64,000 nt of DNA, from contig CP036526.1 in NCBI GenBank assembly GCA_007741555.1, positions 7,119,719 through 7,183,718 of the forward strand. Reading direction: 5' to 3'. Made by a program: the position numbers and the translations under genes. Positions 25,846 through 36,083 of this stretch are shown here, piece after piece (position 1 is the stretch's first letter; the number at the start of each line of letters is the position of its first letter). The stretch is from Stieleria marina (GTDB lineage: Bacteria > Planctomycetota > Planctomycetia > Pirellulales > Pirellulaceae). The notes under the pieces were generated by a model. That model made no database searches. It worked only from the letters and a program-made list of their open reading frames with translations, and had not been told where the DNA came from.

Positions 25846-28125
25846 TTACACCGAATCGATCTTGGTGATCTTGACGGCGCAATCTTTGTAACTGGGTTGA
25901 CCGCTATGCGGATCGAAATGCGAGAGTGTCAATTGGTTAGTTGCTTCATAGTGCATCGGCATAAACGACTGTCCTGGCGACACCGTTGGTACCACCATGG
26001 CGTTCGCCACAGCTTCGCCACGCCGCGACTGGATTCGCACTTGGTCACCATTGACGACATCCAAATCGCCAGCATCTGTCGGGTGCAATTCGATGTAAGG
26101 TTGAATGGGATAGAGTTTCCGCAGCACGGGACTCTTACTCGTCCGCGTCTGCGTATGCCATTGGCTGACCGTCCCGCGGCCTGTCAGCAACCAAGTCGGA
26201 TAGTTATCGCAAGGTGATTCAGGAGGTGGTGTAATCTCGTCTACAATCAATCGAGCGCGACCATCCGGATAGGGAAACTTCCCGTCTTCAAACAAACGAC
26301 GTTGCTGCGGCGGGTCGACGTCATCGGCAGCGGCTGATTCAGACCAAGGCCATTGGATTCCTCCACAACGATCAATTTGCTCGTAGCCATCGATTCCAGT
26401 GATATCACACCATTTGTCACGGCTGAGCGATTGCATCAAGCTAAAGACTGCTTCGGGATCCGACCACTGAGCGAACATTTCTCCCACGCCCCAGTAGTGG
26501 GCGACAGCTTTAAAAATATTGAAATCCGAGAGAGCCTCGCCTGGGGCCTTGCGAACTTTTTTCAGCAAGCCGTAGCGGCGTTCACTATTGATAAACGTGC
26601 CGTCCTTTTCTCCCCAACCGGACGCTGGCAAAATCAGATCGGCATGGCGTGCCGTTTCCGTGGAATGATACATGTCTTGCACGACCAAGAAATCCAACTG
26701 ATCCAGCAGTTCGCGAGCGTCACCCTGATTGATCCAAGAATGCGCAGGGTTGGTCGCAATCACCCACAACGCCTTGATCTCGCCTCGGCGAATCCCTTCC
26801 ATGATCCGATCGTAGGCCCAGCCTTTATCGGCGGGAATGTTTTCGACTGGAATCGAAAGCGTCTCGGCAACTTTACTGCGATCTTCGGGCGACGCAAAAT
26901 CGTGATGACCAATCAGATTGGTTGTGTTGCTCCACAGTCGTGACCCCATCGCATTGCACTGTCCCGTAATGCTATTGGCTCCCGTACCTGGGCGGCCCAT
27001 GTTCCCGGTAATAAGCGCGAGGTTAATGATTGCCTGAGCAACTCGAGTGCCTTCGTAGCTCTGATTGACACCCATCGTCCACCATAGCGACACCGCACGA
27101 CCACGACCGATAGAGTCAGCGACGGATATGATTTGTTCTGCAGAAACCCCCGATGATGCTGCGACGGTATCGAGTGAAAATCGCGAAACGTGCTCAGCAA
27201 GCTGATCGAATCCGCTGGTGCTGGCAGCTACATACGATTCGTCGACGTAGCCGCGCTGGATGACTTGGTCGGTGATCGCATAAAGCAGTGCCAAATCGCT
27301 CTTGGGAGTCAGCTGCATGTGCTGCGAAGCCGCCATCGCAGTTTCCGTACGGCGCGGGTCGATGACAATGATCTCGGGGTTGTTGGGATTGCGTAAAACT
27401 CGTTCCCACTGAATCGGGTGCGCGATGCAGGGATTCGCTCCGACAAACACCATCACGTCGCTTTGTTCGTAATCATCGTACGTGTACGGCGGAGCATCAA
27501 ACCCGAACGATTCTTTGTAAGCAGTCACGGCGGTCGCCATGCACTGCCGTGTGTTGCCATCCCCGTGGATAAATCCCATGCCAAATTTGGCCAAGGCGCC
27601 CAGAAACGCCATTTCCTCGGACGGAATCTGACCGGTACTCAAAAACGCAACCGATCCCGCACCGTGCTGATCCATCGTGTGTTTGAATTTTTCGGTAAAC
27701 TCCTTCAGTGCGTCGTCCCAAGAAACTGCATGAAATCCTCCATCAGGGTTTCGCTTCATCGGCGAAGTCGCACGGTCGTCGCTCTCCAAAATCCTCAAAG
27801 CTTCCCAGCCTTTGGGACAAGCCATTCCCAAGTTGACCGGATAGTTGGTTTCTGGCGTTAAACCGACGGCTTCCCCATCGCGAACGTGCAAGCGCAGACC
27901 GCAGCCGGTGCTGCAGTAACCGCACGTCGCGGTCGTCGTTGTGTCGGCAGCCATCGGCTCAGGCGTCATGCCCAAACCATGTTCTCCGGGGGACAGCAAT
28001 AGTTCGCGAGTCATCTTTCCATCGCGAGCCTGCAGCAATTGCGGAAGCTGAAATTTCGACGCATCGCTCCGCTGAGTGAGCGACGTGGTGTCTGTAGACT
28101 TGGTTTCGGGAGTTGTCGTACTCAT
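25846..28125 (-). CDS. narB: Molybdopterin assimilatory nitrate reductase, catalytic subunit
   Basis: Reduces nitrate to nitrite at a bis-MGD molybdenum centre. With ATG 28125 it has 759 residues. An N-terminal [4Fe-4S] site is visible (Cys68, Cys71, Cys75, Cys103; [11 protein letters not shown] and [11 protein letters not shown]). The Mo ligand is probably the Cys in [11 protein letters not shown], the NapA/NarB/NasA type. The domain order then follows the DMSO reductase superfamily, ending in a molydopterin-binding C-terminus ([17 protein letters not shown]). It lacks the extra C-terminal [2Fe-2S] domain of NasA, so it resembles cyanobacterial NarB. No twin-Arg signal is seen, so it should be cytoplasmic. 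About 65 residues precede the first Cys, longer than usual. The symbol rests on similarity and context. Confidence 0.85.
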   Translation of the reverse strand: MSTTTPETKSTDTTSLTQRSDASKFQLPQLLQARDGKMTRELLLSPGEHGLGMTPEPMAADTTTTATCGYCSTGCGLRLHVRDGEAVGLTPETNYPVNLGMACPKGWEALRILESDDRATSPMKRNPDGGFHAVSWDDALKEFTEKFKHTMDQHGAGSVAFLSTGQIPSEEMAFLGALAKFGMGFIHGDGNTRQCMATAVTAYKESFGFDAPPYTYDDYEQSDVMVFVGANPCIAHPIQWERVLRNPNNPEIIVIDPRRTETAMAASQHMQLTPKSDLALLYAITDQVIQRGYVDESYVAASTSGFDQLAEHVSRFSLDTVAASSGVSAEQIISVADSIGRGRAVSLWWTMGVNQSYEGTRVAQAIINLALITGNMGRPGTGANSITGQCNAMGSRLWSNTTNLIGHHDFASPEDRSKVAETLSIPVENIPADKGWAYDRIMEGIRRGEIKALWVIATNPAHSWINQGDARELLDQLDFLVVQDMYHSTETARHADLILPASGWGEKDGTFINSERRYGLLKKVRKAPGEALSDFNIFKAVAHYWGVGEMFAQWSDPEAVFSLMQSLSRDKWCDITGIDGYEQIDRCGGIQWPWSESAAADDVDPPQQRRLFEDGKFPYPDGRARLIVDEITPPPESPCDNYPTWLLTGRGTVSQWHTQTRTSKSPVLRKLYPIQPYIELHPTDAGDLDVVNGDQVRIQSRRGEAVANAMVVPTVSPGQSFMPMHYEATNQLTLSHFDPHSGQPSYKDCAVKITKIDSV

Positions 28126-28156
28126 GCCGTCAATTCCTTGAATGCGAGAAATTTTT

Positions 28157-29914
28157 TCATCGGAACGTCCCCGGCATGCGGTCGTAGACGACACTGGTGA
28201 AGTACAGTAAGCGTTCGCCAAGTTCACCTGCAGATACAAGCACCGCGCCCACTGCGATCAGTGCACATCCAGTGGTCCCGGCAAACAGAGCGACCAATCC
28301 CCCAATTGCCAAAACCAGTCCACCGATCACGGCGGTGCCAGAGCGGGCTTGAACCAGTCGCCAGAGATCTTTTCTAACGAGCGTTTTAGACCGGGCATCG
28401 AAACGAGCGAACTCATCTTCATCGTCTGCCTCGGGTTCGCGTTGCACAAGAATGCGATGTTCGAACAACAGCTTGGCGGCCAAAAACATCGTTGCGGACA
28501 ACGCGATTAGGAAAGCAACGGTCGTGTTGCCGCCAGCCGCGTAGACAGCTGCGGCGAACGCCATACCTGAAATGACCGTGGTCCCAATGAAGCGGATCAG
28601 TGTGCGACTGAACCGCCAAAGTTGACGGCGAGTCGCGATGTAAATCATCGCACTGCAGTACAGACCAGTGAGGCCTACGGGGATTGCTAATGCGAGCGTC
28701 ACACTGCCTGCCCGAGCGGGAATCAAGTTCGTCACAGCCTCTGGAACCCAGTCGGCAAACATCGGCATCCAAAGCAGTGAGACGGCAACGCTTAGCAAAC
28801 CAACGTATTTACCAAGCACGACGGCTTCGCGGCTAAGCCAGCTTGTACGCAGCCCCAAAAACACTCGCCAAGCTCGCAGTGGTTGCCCTAAGTGCAGCGA
28901 CGCCAAATTCAAACCGACAATGCCGATTACCAAGGCCAACGTTGAGTTCCAGCGGACCACGGATGCATCGACCGAACCACCAGCAAGGTACAACACCGCG
29001 GAAAAGATCCTTTCGACTGCAATCATGCCCACGCTGACTTGGGTTGCGACCAGCATGACAGCCAGAGGCCAGTGACTCTCTGCGACTTCGTCGACGCCAG
29101 CATCTTGCGGAACCGAAGTGGCCGCATTCATTTCACGACCGACGTAGCGTGTAGTTGGCTTGGTAATCGTCGATACAGGGGCACCCGGCGCGATTCGATC
29201 GCCTTGGACAGGTTCTTGGATGCGTGGAACAGTGCGAATCGCAATGGCTTCGTTGGGGCACGACTGAACACAAGCAGGAGCCTCGCCAACGCTCAAACGC
29301 TGATGGCACATGTCGCATTTACGAACAATCCCCAAGCGATCACTGTACTGCGGAACTTCGTAGGGACACATCATCGTGCAATACTTACAACCGATGCACT
29401 GATCGTCCAAATGTCGCACAATCCCCGTCGCAGGGTCTTTCTCGTACGCTCGAACGGGACACCCATTCAGACAGCCCGGGTCTTCGCAGTGATGGCATGC
29501 GGTGGTGACATGCTGGATCATTGGCAAGATCGGTGCCGTTTCTGCCAACGCCTGTGGCACTGCCGAATTTGGGATGGTCGCTTCGCTGGATGGAACACCA
29601 ATCGTGACTGTGCCGACCCGGCGCCACGACTCTTCTTCCTCCAAACCATTCATGGTGTGACAGGCCACAACGCAGGCTTTGCACCCACTGCATTTGTCCA
29701 AGTCAACTTCAAACGCAAACTGTTCTTCTGGCGACGGTGGCGAAGCCGGCAACAGATCGCGGTAGTATCGTTCTTGAGCCGGACCGTCGGGAGCAATTTT
29801 GCCGGTTTCATGCAGAGCACTGAATCGCTCCACCGCGGTCAACGACTGCTGGTCGTCGATCAAGGCAGAGATAAAATCCGGCCCTGCTGCGGTCTTTGTG
29901 GATGCGATCGACAT
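28157..29914 (-). CDS. Fused DmsB-like ferredoxin and DmsC-like membrane anchor
   Basis: A 585-residue fusion. After about 70 N-terminal residues comes a four-cluster ferredoxin module (first cluster Cys75, 78, 81, 85 in [11 protein letters not shown]; later [26 protein letters not shown] and CDMCHQRL...CVQSCP) as in DmsB/NrfC. From about residue 285 the protein has around eight TM helices like DmsC, which oxidises quinol. It therefore could carry electrons from the quinone pool to the nitrate reductase encoded 31 nt downstream. Such a subunit is normal for respiratory DMSO-reductase-family enzymes, but here it sits in an assimilation operon. Function is inferred from domains and position. 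Confidence 0.82.
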   Translation of the reverse strand: MSIASTKTAAGPDFISALIDDQQSLTAVERFSALHETGKIAPDGPAQERYYRDLLPASPPSPEEQFAFEVDLDKCSGCKACVVACHTMNGLEEEESWRRVGTVTIGVPSSEATIPNSAVPQALAETAPILPMIQHVTTACHHCEDPGCLNGCPVRAYEKDPATGIVRHLDDQCIGCKYCTMMCPYEVPQYSDRLGIVRKCDMCHQRLSVGEAPACVQSCPNEAIAIRTVPRIQEPVQGDRIAPGAPVSTITKPTTRYVGREMNAATSVPQDAGVDEVAESHWPLAVMLVATQVSVGMIAVERIFSAVLYLAGGSVDASVVRWNSTLALVIGIVGLNLASLHLGQPLRAWRVFLGLRTSWLSREAVVLGKYVGLLSVAVSLLWMPMFADWVPEAVTNLIPARAGSVTLALAIPVGLTGLYCSAMIYIATRRQLWRFSRTLIRFIGTTVISGMAFAAAVYAAGGNTTVAFLIALSATMFLAAKLLFEHRILVQREPEADDEDEFARFDARSKTLVRKDLWRLVQARSGTAVIGGLVLAIGGLVALFAGTTGCALIAVGAVLVSAGELGERLLYFTSVVYDRMPGTFR

Positions 29915-29947
29915 GTTTTTTTCAAACTCTTGTTGTGCAAAGGGACT

Positions 29948-30769
29948 CTAAAACAGCAGCTTGGTGACGGAAGCGATTTTTCCATCGATATAACTTGGGA
30001 TGGCCAAGCCCGATGAGAACGCTTTCCAGCCATCGCGATCAGCCATTAGTGTGTCCGAGTCGGACGAAGTCACCGCACCTCTGTGTTGGCAAACCAGTTC
30101 AAGCAATCCGGTCTCCGGCGACAGCGTGTGCCCAATGTCGAACTGAGATTCATCGGCAAACGGCTGATAAACGGCCGACTGCAATTCAAACTGATCACCA
30201 CTTCGTCCCCACACTTCGCAGGCAGTTGCGACGGGAGCTTTGACCGATCCGATCAAGACCACGGTCGCGATAAAGTGGTCTGAGAAAACGGGAATGCCAA
30301 TGGCCGTTTGCAACGAACCCGCCGAAGCTCCCGCTGCACGCAAAAAACCGGGGTGATTTGCTAAGTCGTCGTGGATCACACTTTGACCGGTTTCCCAAAC
30401 CTGACCGGGCAGACCGTTGCCTTTTTCAAAACGCACAAACGAGCTAACGTTCTGAAATCTTTCCAATGGACCAAATGAACCCGCCGCCAGTTTCACCTCT
30501 TGGTAGGGTGCAACGGGTTCCCAAATCTCTGTGACGCCGACGACATCGCTAGGTTCACCAATTTGCATGGAAACCACTGAAAGCAAATCGCGAGAGTTGA
30601 ACACCGGAAACAGCAATCTTTCGGTCTGTCCGTCGGTCGAAACAAGCTGCGGTGCGTTCAAGCGCACCACAGCAGCTAGCCCCGCGTCACCGGCGAAGCG
30701 ATTCTGAATATCGACTGCGTCGTACACCACGACGTCGCTAAAATAGGTTTTGGTTCGAGTGGCAATCAC
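29948..30769 (-). CDS. GAF-domain protein of the nitrate operon
   Basis: A 273-residue soluble protein. The middle part (about 105-185; GNGLPGQVWETGQSVIHDDL and LQTAIGIPVFSDHFIATVVL) has the look of a GAF ligand-binding domain. The N-terminal 100 residues may be a second, weaker GAF-like copy (LLFPVFNSRDLLSVVSMQIG). No DNA-binding, ANTAR, kinase or cyclase domain can be seen. It begins with GTG 30769 directly after the upstream stop codon with no gap, so it is co-translated with the transporter genes. It could sense nitrate, nitrite or redox state, or regulate the transporter ATPases by contact. None of these is shown by sequence. Confidence 0.65.
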   Translation of the reverse strand: MIATRTKTYFSDVVVYDAVDIQNRFAGDAGLAAVVRLNAPQLVSTDGQTERLLFPVFNSRDLLSVVSMQIGEPSDVVGVTEIWEPVAPYQEVKLAAGSFGPLERFQNVSSFVRFEKGNGLPGQVWETGQSVIHDDLANHPGFLRAAGASAGSLQTAIGIPVFSDHFIATVVLIGSVKAPVATACEVWGRSGDQFELQSAVYQPFADESQFDIGHTLSPETGLLELVCQHRGAVTSSDSDTLMADRDGWKAFSSGLAIPSYIDGKIASVTKLLF

Positions 30770-31627
30770 TTAAGACACCGTCTCCTCGGTTAGCGTGGAT
30801 TCGGATTCTGTTTTCATTGCTTCAAGCTTGGCAGCATCAGCTTTCAGCTTTTTGTGGTCTTGATCTTCTAAGAACTGGATCATCTCGCCACGCAATTCGT
30901 AGTACTCGGGATGCTCCAAGACGTCGGCGCGGACGCGAGGCCGATCAAACGGCATGTGAGAAACCATGCCAACTCGAGCGCGCGGGCCATTGGTCATGAT
31001 CACGACACGGTCGCTCATAAACAGAGCTTCATCGACGTCGTGGGTAATCATCAGCGTGGTCACTTTGTCACGCATCAGAATTTCAAGCAGGATCTCTTGC
31101 AGTTCCATTCGCGTGAGCGAATCAAGCATGCCGAACGGTTCGTCCAGCAGCAACATCTTGGGTTTCAAAGCGAACGCGCGTGCGATGCCGACCCGCTGCT
31201 GCATGCCTTGGCTAAGATCCTTGGCCCGTTTATTCAGCGAACTGCCAAGGCCGACCAATGTCAGATAGTAGGCGGCGATGTCATGTCGCTGGGCGCGAGT
31301 ACCATGTGAATAGACTTGGTTGACGCCCAGAAGTACATTGTCCAAAGCCGTCATCCATGGCATCAGACACGGCGACTGAAAAACAACCCCGCGATCAGGG
31401 CCAGGGCCGTCAATTTCACGATTGGCCACTACGACACCGCCGCTGGTGATCGGATTCAGACCAGCAACCATCGAAAGCACAGTGGACTTTCCGCAACCGG
31501 AGTGACCGAGCAAGCAAACGTATTCGCCCTTCGTCATGTTGAGATTAAAGTCTTCAACAATGACAGCGGGACCATTGGGTGTATCGTAGGTTTTTCCCAA
31601 ACGATACATTTCGACGTAGCCAGCCAT
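30770..31627 (-). CDS. Nitrate ABC transporter ATP-binding protein (NrtD-like)
   Basis: A 285-residue ABC ATPase of the nitrate/sulfonate/taurine family. Walker [10 protein letters not shown], signature [20 protein letters not shown] and Walker [10 protein letters not shown] are intact, with the switch His in [10 protein letters not shown]. The C-terminal 60 residues are charged and partly Glu/Lys-rich. Together with the second ATPase (31703-32650) it probably forms a heterodimer with the permease, as NrtC and NrtD do in cyanobacteria. In contrast to cyanobacterial NrtC, neither ATPase here carries a fused nitrate-binding domain. The stop is immediately before the GAF gene's GTG. Confidence 0.88.
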   Translation of the reverse strand: MAGYVEMYRLGKTYDTPNGPAVIVEDFNLNMTKGEYVCLLGHSGCGKSTVLSMVAGLNPITSGGVVVANREIDGPGPDRGVVFQSPCLMPWMTALDNVLLGVNQVYSHGTRAQRHDIAAYYLTLVGLGSSLNKRAKDLSQGMQQRVGIARAFALKPKMLLLDEPFGMLDSLTRMELQEILLEILMRDKVTTLMITHDVDEALFMSDRVVIMTNGPRARVGMVSHMPFDRPRVRADVLEHPEYYELRGEMIQFLEDQDHKKLKADAAKLEAMKTESESTLTEETVS

Positions 31628-31702
31628 GGAGCTCAGTTTTGGATAGTGTTGGGGATGGTTCTCTCACACGATTGTTTAATTGAGAGCCGAAACTTACGTG
31701 CG

Positions 31703-32650
31703 TTACTTCGCTGCGGTCAAACTGGACACATGCGGCAATTTCATGGCGAGTGGTTCCAGATCCGGCAGTTCCACTTTGGGCGCGGTCGTTGTTGCGGCCT
31801 CGTCTTCGCGACTCTTTTGTCGCACAGCCACCAGATAATTGGTCACTGCATTGCGAAGTCCCTTGAATGCATCGCTATGATTCAGCTCCGATGATTTGCG
31901 AGGCCGATCCAATTCCACGGTGAACGCCGGTCCCAGTGATGCATTGGGGCCCGGATTGAGCGGCACAATTCGATCCGCCACCAAAATCGCCTCGTCGACG
32001 TCATTGGTGATCATCACGCACGTTTGGCGTTCTTCCTCCCAGATTTTCAGAATCTCTTCTTGCAGCACGCTGCGTGTCATCGCATCGAGTGCCGATAGCG
32101 GTTCATCCAGTAGCAGGACCTTGGGCTTCATCGCCAGAGTTCGGGCCAGCGAAACGCGTTGACGCATACCGCCAGATAATTCGTGGGGTCGTCGATGGGC
32201 TGCGTGAGTCAGCCCGACCATTTCGATAAACTTCTCCACATGATCGGCTCGTTCCCCGCGTCCCCATTTGCGAAAGACACTGTTGACCGACAACGCGATA
32301 TTTCCTCGGACGGTCAGCCAAGGCAGCAGCGAGTAGTTCTGAAACACCAAACCACGTTCGGGGTTGGGCCCTGTGATTGTTTGACCGTCCATCGTCAGCG
32401 TGCCACTGTCGATGGTTTCCAAGCCCGCCAAAAGTTTCATGAACGTGCTCTTTCCGCTTCCTGAAAATCCGACGATCGCTAGAAACTCACCTTCACGAAC
32501 GTTCAAGTTGATGTTCGTGAGGACTTCATTACGGGTCACACCACTACCAAATCCCTTGCAGACTTCTCGCATCTGAATGATCGGTTGCGGTGCGGAGGAT
32601 TGCGAAACACGAATCTTTGTCTTTGGGTCGGTTAAAACGGCAGTAGACAT
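31703..32650 (-). CDS. Nitrate ABC transporter ATP-binding protein (NrtC-like, single domain)
   Basis: The 315-residue ABC ATPase has Walker A GFSGSGKST, Q-loop region LVFQNYSLLPWL, signature ELSGGMRQRVSLARTLAMKP and Walker B VLLLDEPLSALD. The switch position reads MITNDVDEA, so the usual His is replaced by Asn; its partner keeps His. An asymmetric pair, with one degenerate catalytic site, is therefore likely. A 25-residue N-terminal extension precedes the domain, and a C-terminal 60-residue tail follows. Start is ATG 32650, with AGGGT upstream. It lies 59 nt after the permease gene. Confidence 0.87.
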   Translation of the reverse strand: MSTAVLTDPKTKIRVSQSSAPQPIIQMREVCKGFGSGVTRNEVLTNINLNVREGEFLAIVGFSGSGKSTFMKLLAGLETIDSGTLTMDGQTITGPNPERGLVFQNYSLLPWLTVRGNIALSVNSVFRKWGRGERADHVEKFIEMVGLTHAAHRRPHELSGGMRQRVSLARTLAMKPKVLLLDEPLSALDAMTRSVLQEEILKIWEEERQTCVMITNDVDEAILVADRIVPLNPGPNASLGPAFTVELDRPRKSSELNHSDAFKGLRNAVTNYLVAVRQKSREDEAATTTAPKVELPDLEPLAMKLPHVSSLTAAK

Positions 32651-32709
32651 GGCGGTGACCCTAGGGTGTAACGAAGCGAATAGAGGTTGTCGAAACTTGT
32701 GGCAGGCAA

Positions 32710-33825
32710 TTAGGCCGGAGCGGTGTCTCCAAAACTGACCAGGTTGCGAAGGCAGATCATGATGCGATCAAACACCAACCCGATGGCGCCGATCACGATC
32801 ACACTGAATGTGATGCGTGCGTAAGAAACCGACGAACCGTTCTGGTACGTATCCCAAACGAACTTTCCCAGACCCGGGTTTTGAGCCAGCATGTCGGCGG
32901 CGATTAAAACCATCCAACCAACCCCCAGACTGATGCGGAGCCCGGCGAACATCAGAGGCAGGGAAGCCGGCAAAATGATTTTGTAAAGCTGCTGTGCCCA
33001 GGAAAGTTTCAACACGCGAGCAACGTTCAGGTAGTCTTGGTTAACACTAGCGACGCCAAACGTGGTGTTCACCAGAGTGGGCCACAGCGAACATAGACTG
33101 ACGGTTGCCGCTGAGGTCAAAAACGCTTTGCTGAACAACGCATCCTCAGGATCGGTCCCGGAATACGCCCAAATAATCACAACCGCAGCGATTGGCAACC
33201 AAGCCAGTGGACTAACGGGTTTGAAGACTTGAATGAAAGGAGTCATTGCCGCATTCACCCAGGGGCTCATCCCACACATCACACCGATAGGAATCGCGAT
33301 CGCCGTTGCAATCAAGAATCCGAAAGCCACAGTGACTAGGCTATTGATGATCTGGTCGATAAACGTCGGCGCACTTGATGGCGTGTAGTTCGCTGCCAAT
33401 ACGGCTCGTTTTCGATTCTTCTGTGCTTCAGCGGCATACAAACTCTTCTTTTCTTCGGTCGCTTTGGCAGCCAGTTCATCGAACCCGCGAGCCATTGCCA
33501 AACTCTCTACCGCTTCGGTCAACTTCTCTTTTTTCGCATCACGATCAGCTTGGCGTTGGTCGGCGTGCATTTCAAAAAGCTCGATGCCGGCATTCCATGT
33601 GGCGGTTGGACTGGGCAATTGAGCGCTGTCGCTAACAATCGTTTTTGCGGCAGCGGACCAGAGGCCGATAAAAAGGGCGATCGCCAAAGCAGGCAGAAGG
33701 ACAAATTTGGAAATTCCAACCAACTGTTCTTTAACGTCTTCGCCAGCGGCCAAACGGACGAACGGCTCCAGCACGGGCATGCCCGTTACTTTGCAAAACG
33801 TCAGTAGTTTTCCGCGCCAGTTCAT
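32710..33825 (-). CDS. nrtB: Nitrate ABC transporter permease
   Basis: Membrane subunit of the uptake system. The 371 residues include a binding-protein-dependent transport domain in the C-terminal 220 residues, with the EAA-like loop [21 protein letters not shown] that contacts the ATPases. The N-terminal part has one TM helix (about 38-58), then a charged, Lys/Glu/Ala-rich periplasmic segment of about 100 residues ([20 protein letters not shown]) that is predicted coiled coil and is longer than in typical NrtB or SsuC (around 270). It follows nrtA after a structured 206-nt gap. Confidence 0.88.
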   Translation of the reverse strand: MNWRGKLLTFCKVTGMPVLEPFVRLAAGEDVKEQLVGISKFVLLPALAIALFIGLWSAAAKTIVSDSAQLPSPTATWNAGIELFEMHADQRQADRDAKKEKLTEAVESLAMARGFDELAAKATEEKKSLYAAEAQKNRKRAVLAANYTPSSAPTFIDQIINSLVTVAFGFLIATAIAIPIGVMCGMSPWVNAAMTPFIQVFKPVSPLAWLPIAAVVIIWAYSGTDPEDALFSKAFLTSAATVSLCSLWPTLVNTTFGVASVNQDYLNVARVLKLSWAQQLYKIILPASLPLMFAGLRISLGVGWMVLIAADMLAQNPGLGKFVWDTYQNGSSVSYARITFSVIVIGAIGLVFDRIMICLRNLVSFGDTAPA

Positions 33826-34031
33826 AGAGTTTCTTGGGGAAAAGGTGTTTCATTCAGTGCAAAAAATAAATCCACGGCTGGGCCGGGCGCAGGTAACCGG
33901 ACCGTGACGCCCGACCCGTAGCAGCCGCTTCACCTGGTGTGATTGGCCTGAGGCGGTCAGGCAAACCACGGGGTGCGAGGGCTCGCGTTCGACCGGCGCC
34001 GGGCTCAGGAAGCACCGGCGTATCGGTCCAG
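33826..34031 (-). other. Structured GC-rich intercistronic element, nrtA-nrtB
   Basis: 206 nt without a gene, much richer in GC than its neighbours. Three stems can be drawn: 33881-33889 with 33908-33916 (9 bp, one G-U), CCTGA with TCAGG (33947-33951, 33957-33961, 5-nt loop), and 33993-33999 with 34012-34018 (7 bp, one G-U). It could be a dispersed genomic repeat, a stabilising RNA between nrtA and nrtB that keeps binding protein in excess, or a regulatory RNA. I do not recognise a known riboswitch. Confidence 0.5.
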
Positions 34032-35501
34032 TTACTTCTCTTTGTTGCCGATTTCAAACCCATTGATGTAGGCAATGGGATCTTTAGCGTCGTACGTTTT
34101 CCCGTCGATAAAGTCGCTAGTCACTTCACGGTAACCGTCGTAGTCGTCGGCGGGGATTTCGTCCTCAGCCAACAACCCTTCATCAATCAACAACTTGGCT
34201 GCTTGCCGATAGATCTCTGGCTGGTAGACCTTTTTGGCTGTTTCGGAATACCATTCAGCAGGCTTGGACTCGGTGACTTGCCCCCATCGCCGCATCTGTG
34301 TCAGGAACCAAATGCAATCGCTGTAATGTGGAAAACTGGCGTTGTATTTGAAGAAAACATTGAAATCAGGCATCTCGCGGACGTCGGTCTTTTGGAAGAC
34401 AAATGTGCCGGTCATCGAGTTGTCGATCACGTCCACATCGGCGCCGACGTAGTTGGGATTGCTCAGAATTTCGCAAGCTTCTTGACGATTGACCAAGACG
34501 CCTTTGTCGTCAGTCTCGTCCAACCACTTGCCTGCGCGGATGAGCGCTTTGACAACAGCGAGGTGAGTTTTCGGGTTCTTTTCGTTCCACTGCTTGGTGA
34601 CGCCAAAGACTTTCTCTGGATTGTTTTTCCAAATGTCGTAGTTTGTCGTCACGGGCACACCGATGCCGGTCACAACCGCTTTTTGGTTCCACGGTTCGCC
34701 AACGCAGTAACCCAAAATGGTGCCCTGTTCCATGGTCGAAGGCATTTGCGGCGGCGGCGTCACCGACAGCAGAACGTCGGCGTCCTTGGTTCCGTCCAAG
34801 TTGCGATCGTCGTAAAAACCAGGATTGATTCCTGACGCCGCCAACCAATATCGAATCTCATAATTGTGCGTGCTGACGGGGAACACCATCCCCATATTGA
34901 AGTCTTTGCCGGCTTGTTTGTATTCGTCGACGATCGGCTTGAGCGACGCAGCCGTAATCGGATGCTCAGGTTTTTCGGCCTTCAACGCAGGGTCGTTTTC
35001 CTGCATTTTCTCCCAAATAGCATTGGAAACAGTGATCCCGTTACCGTTGTAGTCCAAGCTGTAAGCGGTGATCACATCGGCTTTGGTGCCAATCCCGATC
35101 GTGGCGCCAATCGGCTGCCCCGCCAGCATGTGTGCGCCATCGAGCGAGCGGTTGATGACGGCGTCCAGCAAGTCCTTCCAGTTGGACTGAGCGGCCAGTT
35201 CGACATTCAGCCCTTCGTCCTCGAAATAGCCCTTCTCTTTGGCGATCACGAGCGGAGCGCAGTCCGTTAGCTTAATAAATCCAAACTTCAGATCAGGTTT
35301 TTCCACGTCCAAACGAACTGTCTTGGAAGCGGATTCGCTATCGAGGCTCTTGGCTAATGAGTCCGTGTCAATTTCGACACTGGCAGCGGCTTTTTCGAGA
35401 TCTTCCAGCGTGATGTCATCACTACTGCATCCGAGGGCAGTTGCAAACATTGCCACAAACGCGGCACCCAAGAGAAAGCGGAACTTTGCAAGAGTGTGCA
35501 T
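34032..35501 (-). CDS. nrtA: Nitrate-binding lipoprotein of ABC transporter
   Basis: Captures nitrate in the periplasm and hands it to the permease. ATG 35501 (MHTLAKFRF) is chosen over TTG 35504 because AGGTGA lies 9 nt upstream. A lipoprotein signal ends at Cys25 ([11 protein letters not shown]). Following an acidic linker, the NrtA/SsuA fold begins with [20 protein letters not shown]. Segments [18 protein letters not shown] and [18 protein letters not shown] are typical of NrtA. Length 489 is slightly above the cyanobacterial protein. It is the first gene of the nine-gene unit and has a sigma-54-type promoter about 95 nt upstream. Specificity for nitrate rather than cyanate or bicarbonate rests on family resemblance and on the reductase genes behind it. 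Confidence 0.9.
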   Translation of the reverse strand: MHTLAKFRFLLGAAFVAMFATALGCSSDDITLEDLEKAAASVEIDTDSLAKSLDSESASKTVRLDVEKPDLKFGFIKLTDCAPLVIAKEKGYFEDEGLNVELAAQSNWKDLLDAVINRSLDGAHMLAGQPIGATIGIGTKADVITAYSLDYNGNGITVSNAIWEKMQENDPALKAEKPEHPITAASLKPIVDEYKQAGKDFNMGMVFPVSTHNYEIRYWLAASGINPGFYDDRNLDGTKDADVLLSVTPPPQMPSTMEQGTILGYCVGEPWNQKAVVTGIGVPVTTNYDIWKNNPEKVFGVTKQWNEKNPKTHLAVVKALIRAGKWLDETDDKGVLVNRQEACEILSNPNYVGADVDVIDNSMTGTFVFQKTDVREMPDFNVFFKYNASFPHYSDCIWFLTQMRRWGQVTESKPAEWYSETAKKVYQPEIYRQAAKLLIDEGLLAEDEIPADDYDGYREVTSDFIDGKTYDAKDPIAYINGFEIGNKEK

Positions 35502-36083
35502 CAAAACTTGTCACCTGAATAAGGTCGTGTGAGATAAGAAGGGAGAAAAATCACTTAGTCGACGCGCCTGATTTCGACGAATTGGCTGAACGCAATCCAA
35601 GTGCCAAGTTGTCACACTCTTTGCAAATAAATTCGCTAGGTATGCTGCTTTGCTCACTTGCCGATTGCGCGGGGCACGATTTCGCCTTTAGTCAACTTTT
35701 GTATTAAAAGAGAAACTTCACAGAACCGTCCGGTTTATTCCGCAGGTGCCTGGATCCCGTGCAGGCATCTGGATCCATTGCCCAAGTTTCTTGCGGGGGG
35801 TCCGGATTCAGTGGCCCCCGTCGCAGGCTGAGCCGGTTAAGCGGTAACGACCCTAACGATCATTCGATTCGACGCTTTTTTTAGTGCACAGCCCTCCGAA
35901 CAGGCCGATGAATGGACCAGCCTCGGGATTGGTGTACCGGCACCAGAACGCGGCATTCCGTTGAAGGATTGACGGAAAGATGTGCGACGAACTTGGCGGG
36001 TTCACTACCAGATTCCCCTTCGCCTTCGACCCAACAACTTCGCCAACAAGTTGGCACTTCACTATCGAAAGGATTCGATTCAT
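35502..36083. other. Intergenic region between nrtA and the porin gene
   Basis: 582 nt between divergent genes. It contains the sigma-54-type promoter for nrtA (35592-35606), an inverted repeat TGCCTG...CAGGCA (35747-35767) some 140 nt upstream of that promoter where an activator could bind, and a G5/C5 hairpin (35795-35819). A run of seven T is at 35876-35882. No RNA gene or protein gene was recognised. Confidence 0.5.
35592..35606 (-). promoter_or_regulatory. Sigma-54 (RpoN) promoter of the nitrate operon
   Basis: On the minus strand TGGCAC, five bases (TTGGA) and TTGC (followed by G) match the -24/-12 consensus TGGCAC-N5-TTGCA in 10 of 11 fixed positions, with the invariant GG and GC at the right distance. 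The expected start of transcription is near 35580, leaving a leader of about 80 nt before nrtA. Confidence 0.7.

Noticed and set aside
29039-30016. 325-codon plus-strand frame opposite the DmsBC-like gene
   Set aside because: A shadow of the Cys-rich gene on the other strand, without recognisable domains.
33939-34835. 298-codon open frame on the plus strand across nrtA
   Set aside because: It is antisense to a well-supported gene, and its composition follows the codon pattern of nrtA read backwards. It has no family match.
35610-35625. TGTCAC-N5-TTGCA on the plus strand as a second sigma-54 site for the porin
   Set aside because: One G of the invariant GG is missing, and it lies over 450 nt from the porin start.
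36052-36067. TGGCAC just before the porin start as a -24 element
   Set aside because: The -12 GC is absent (TATCG), and transcription would begin only a few nt before the start codon.
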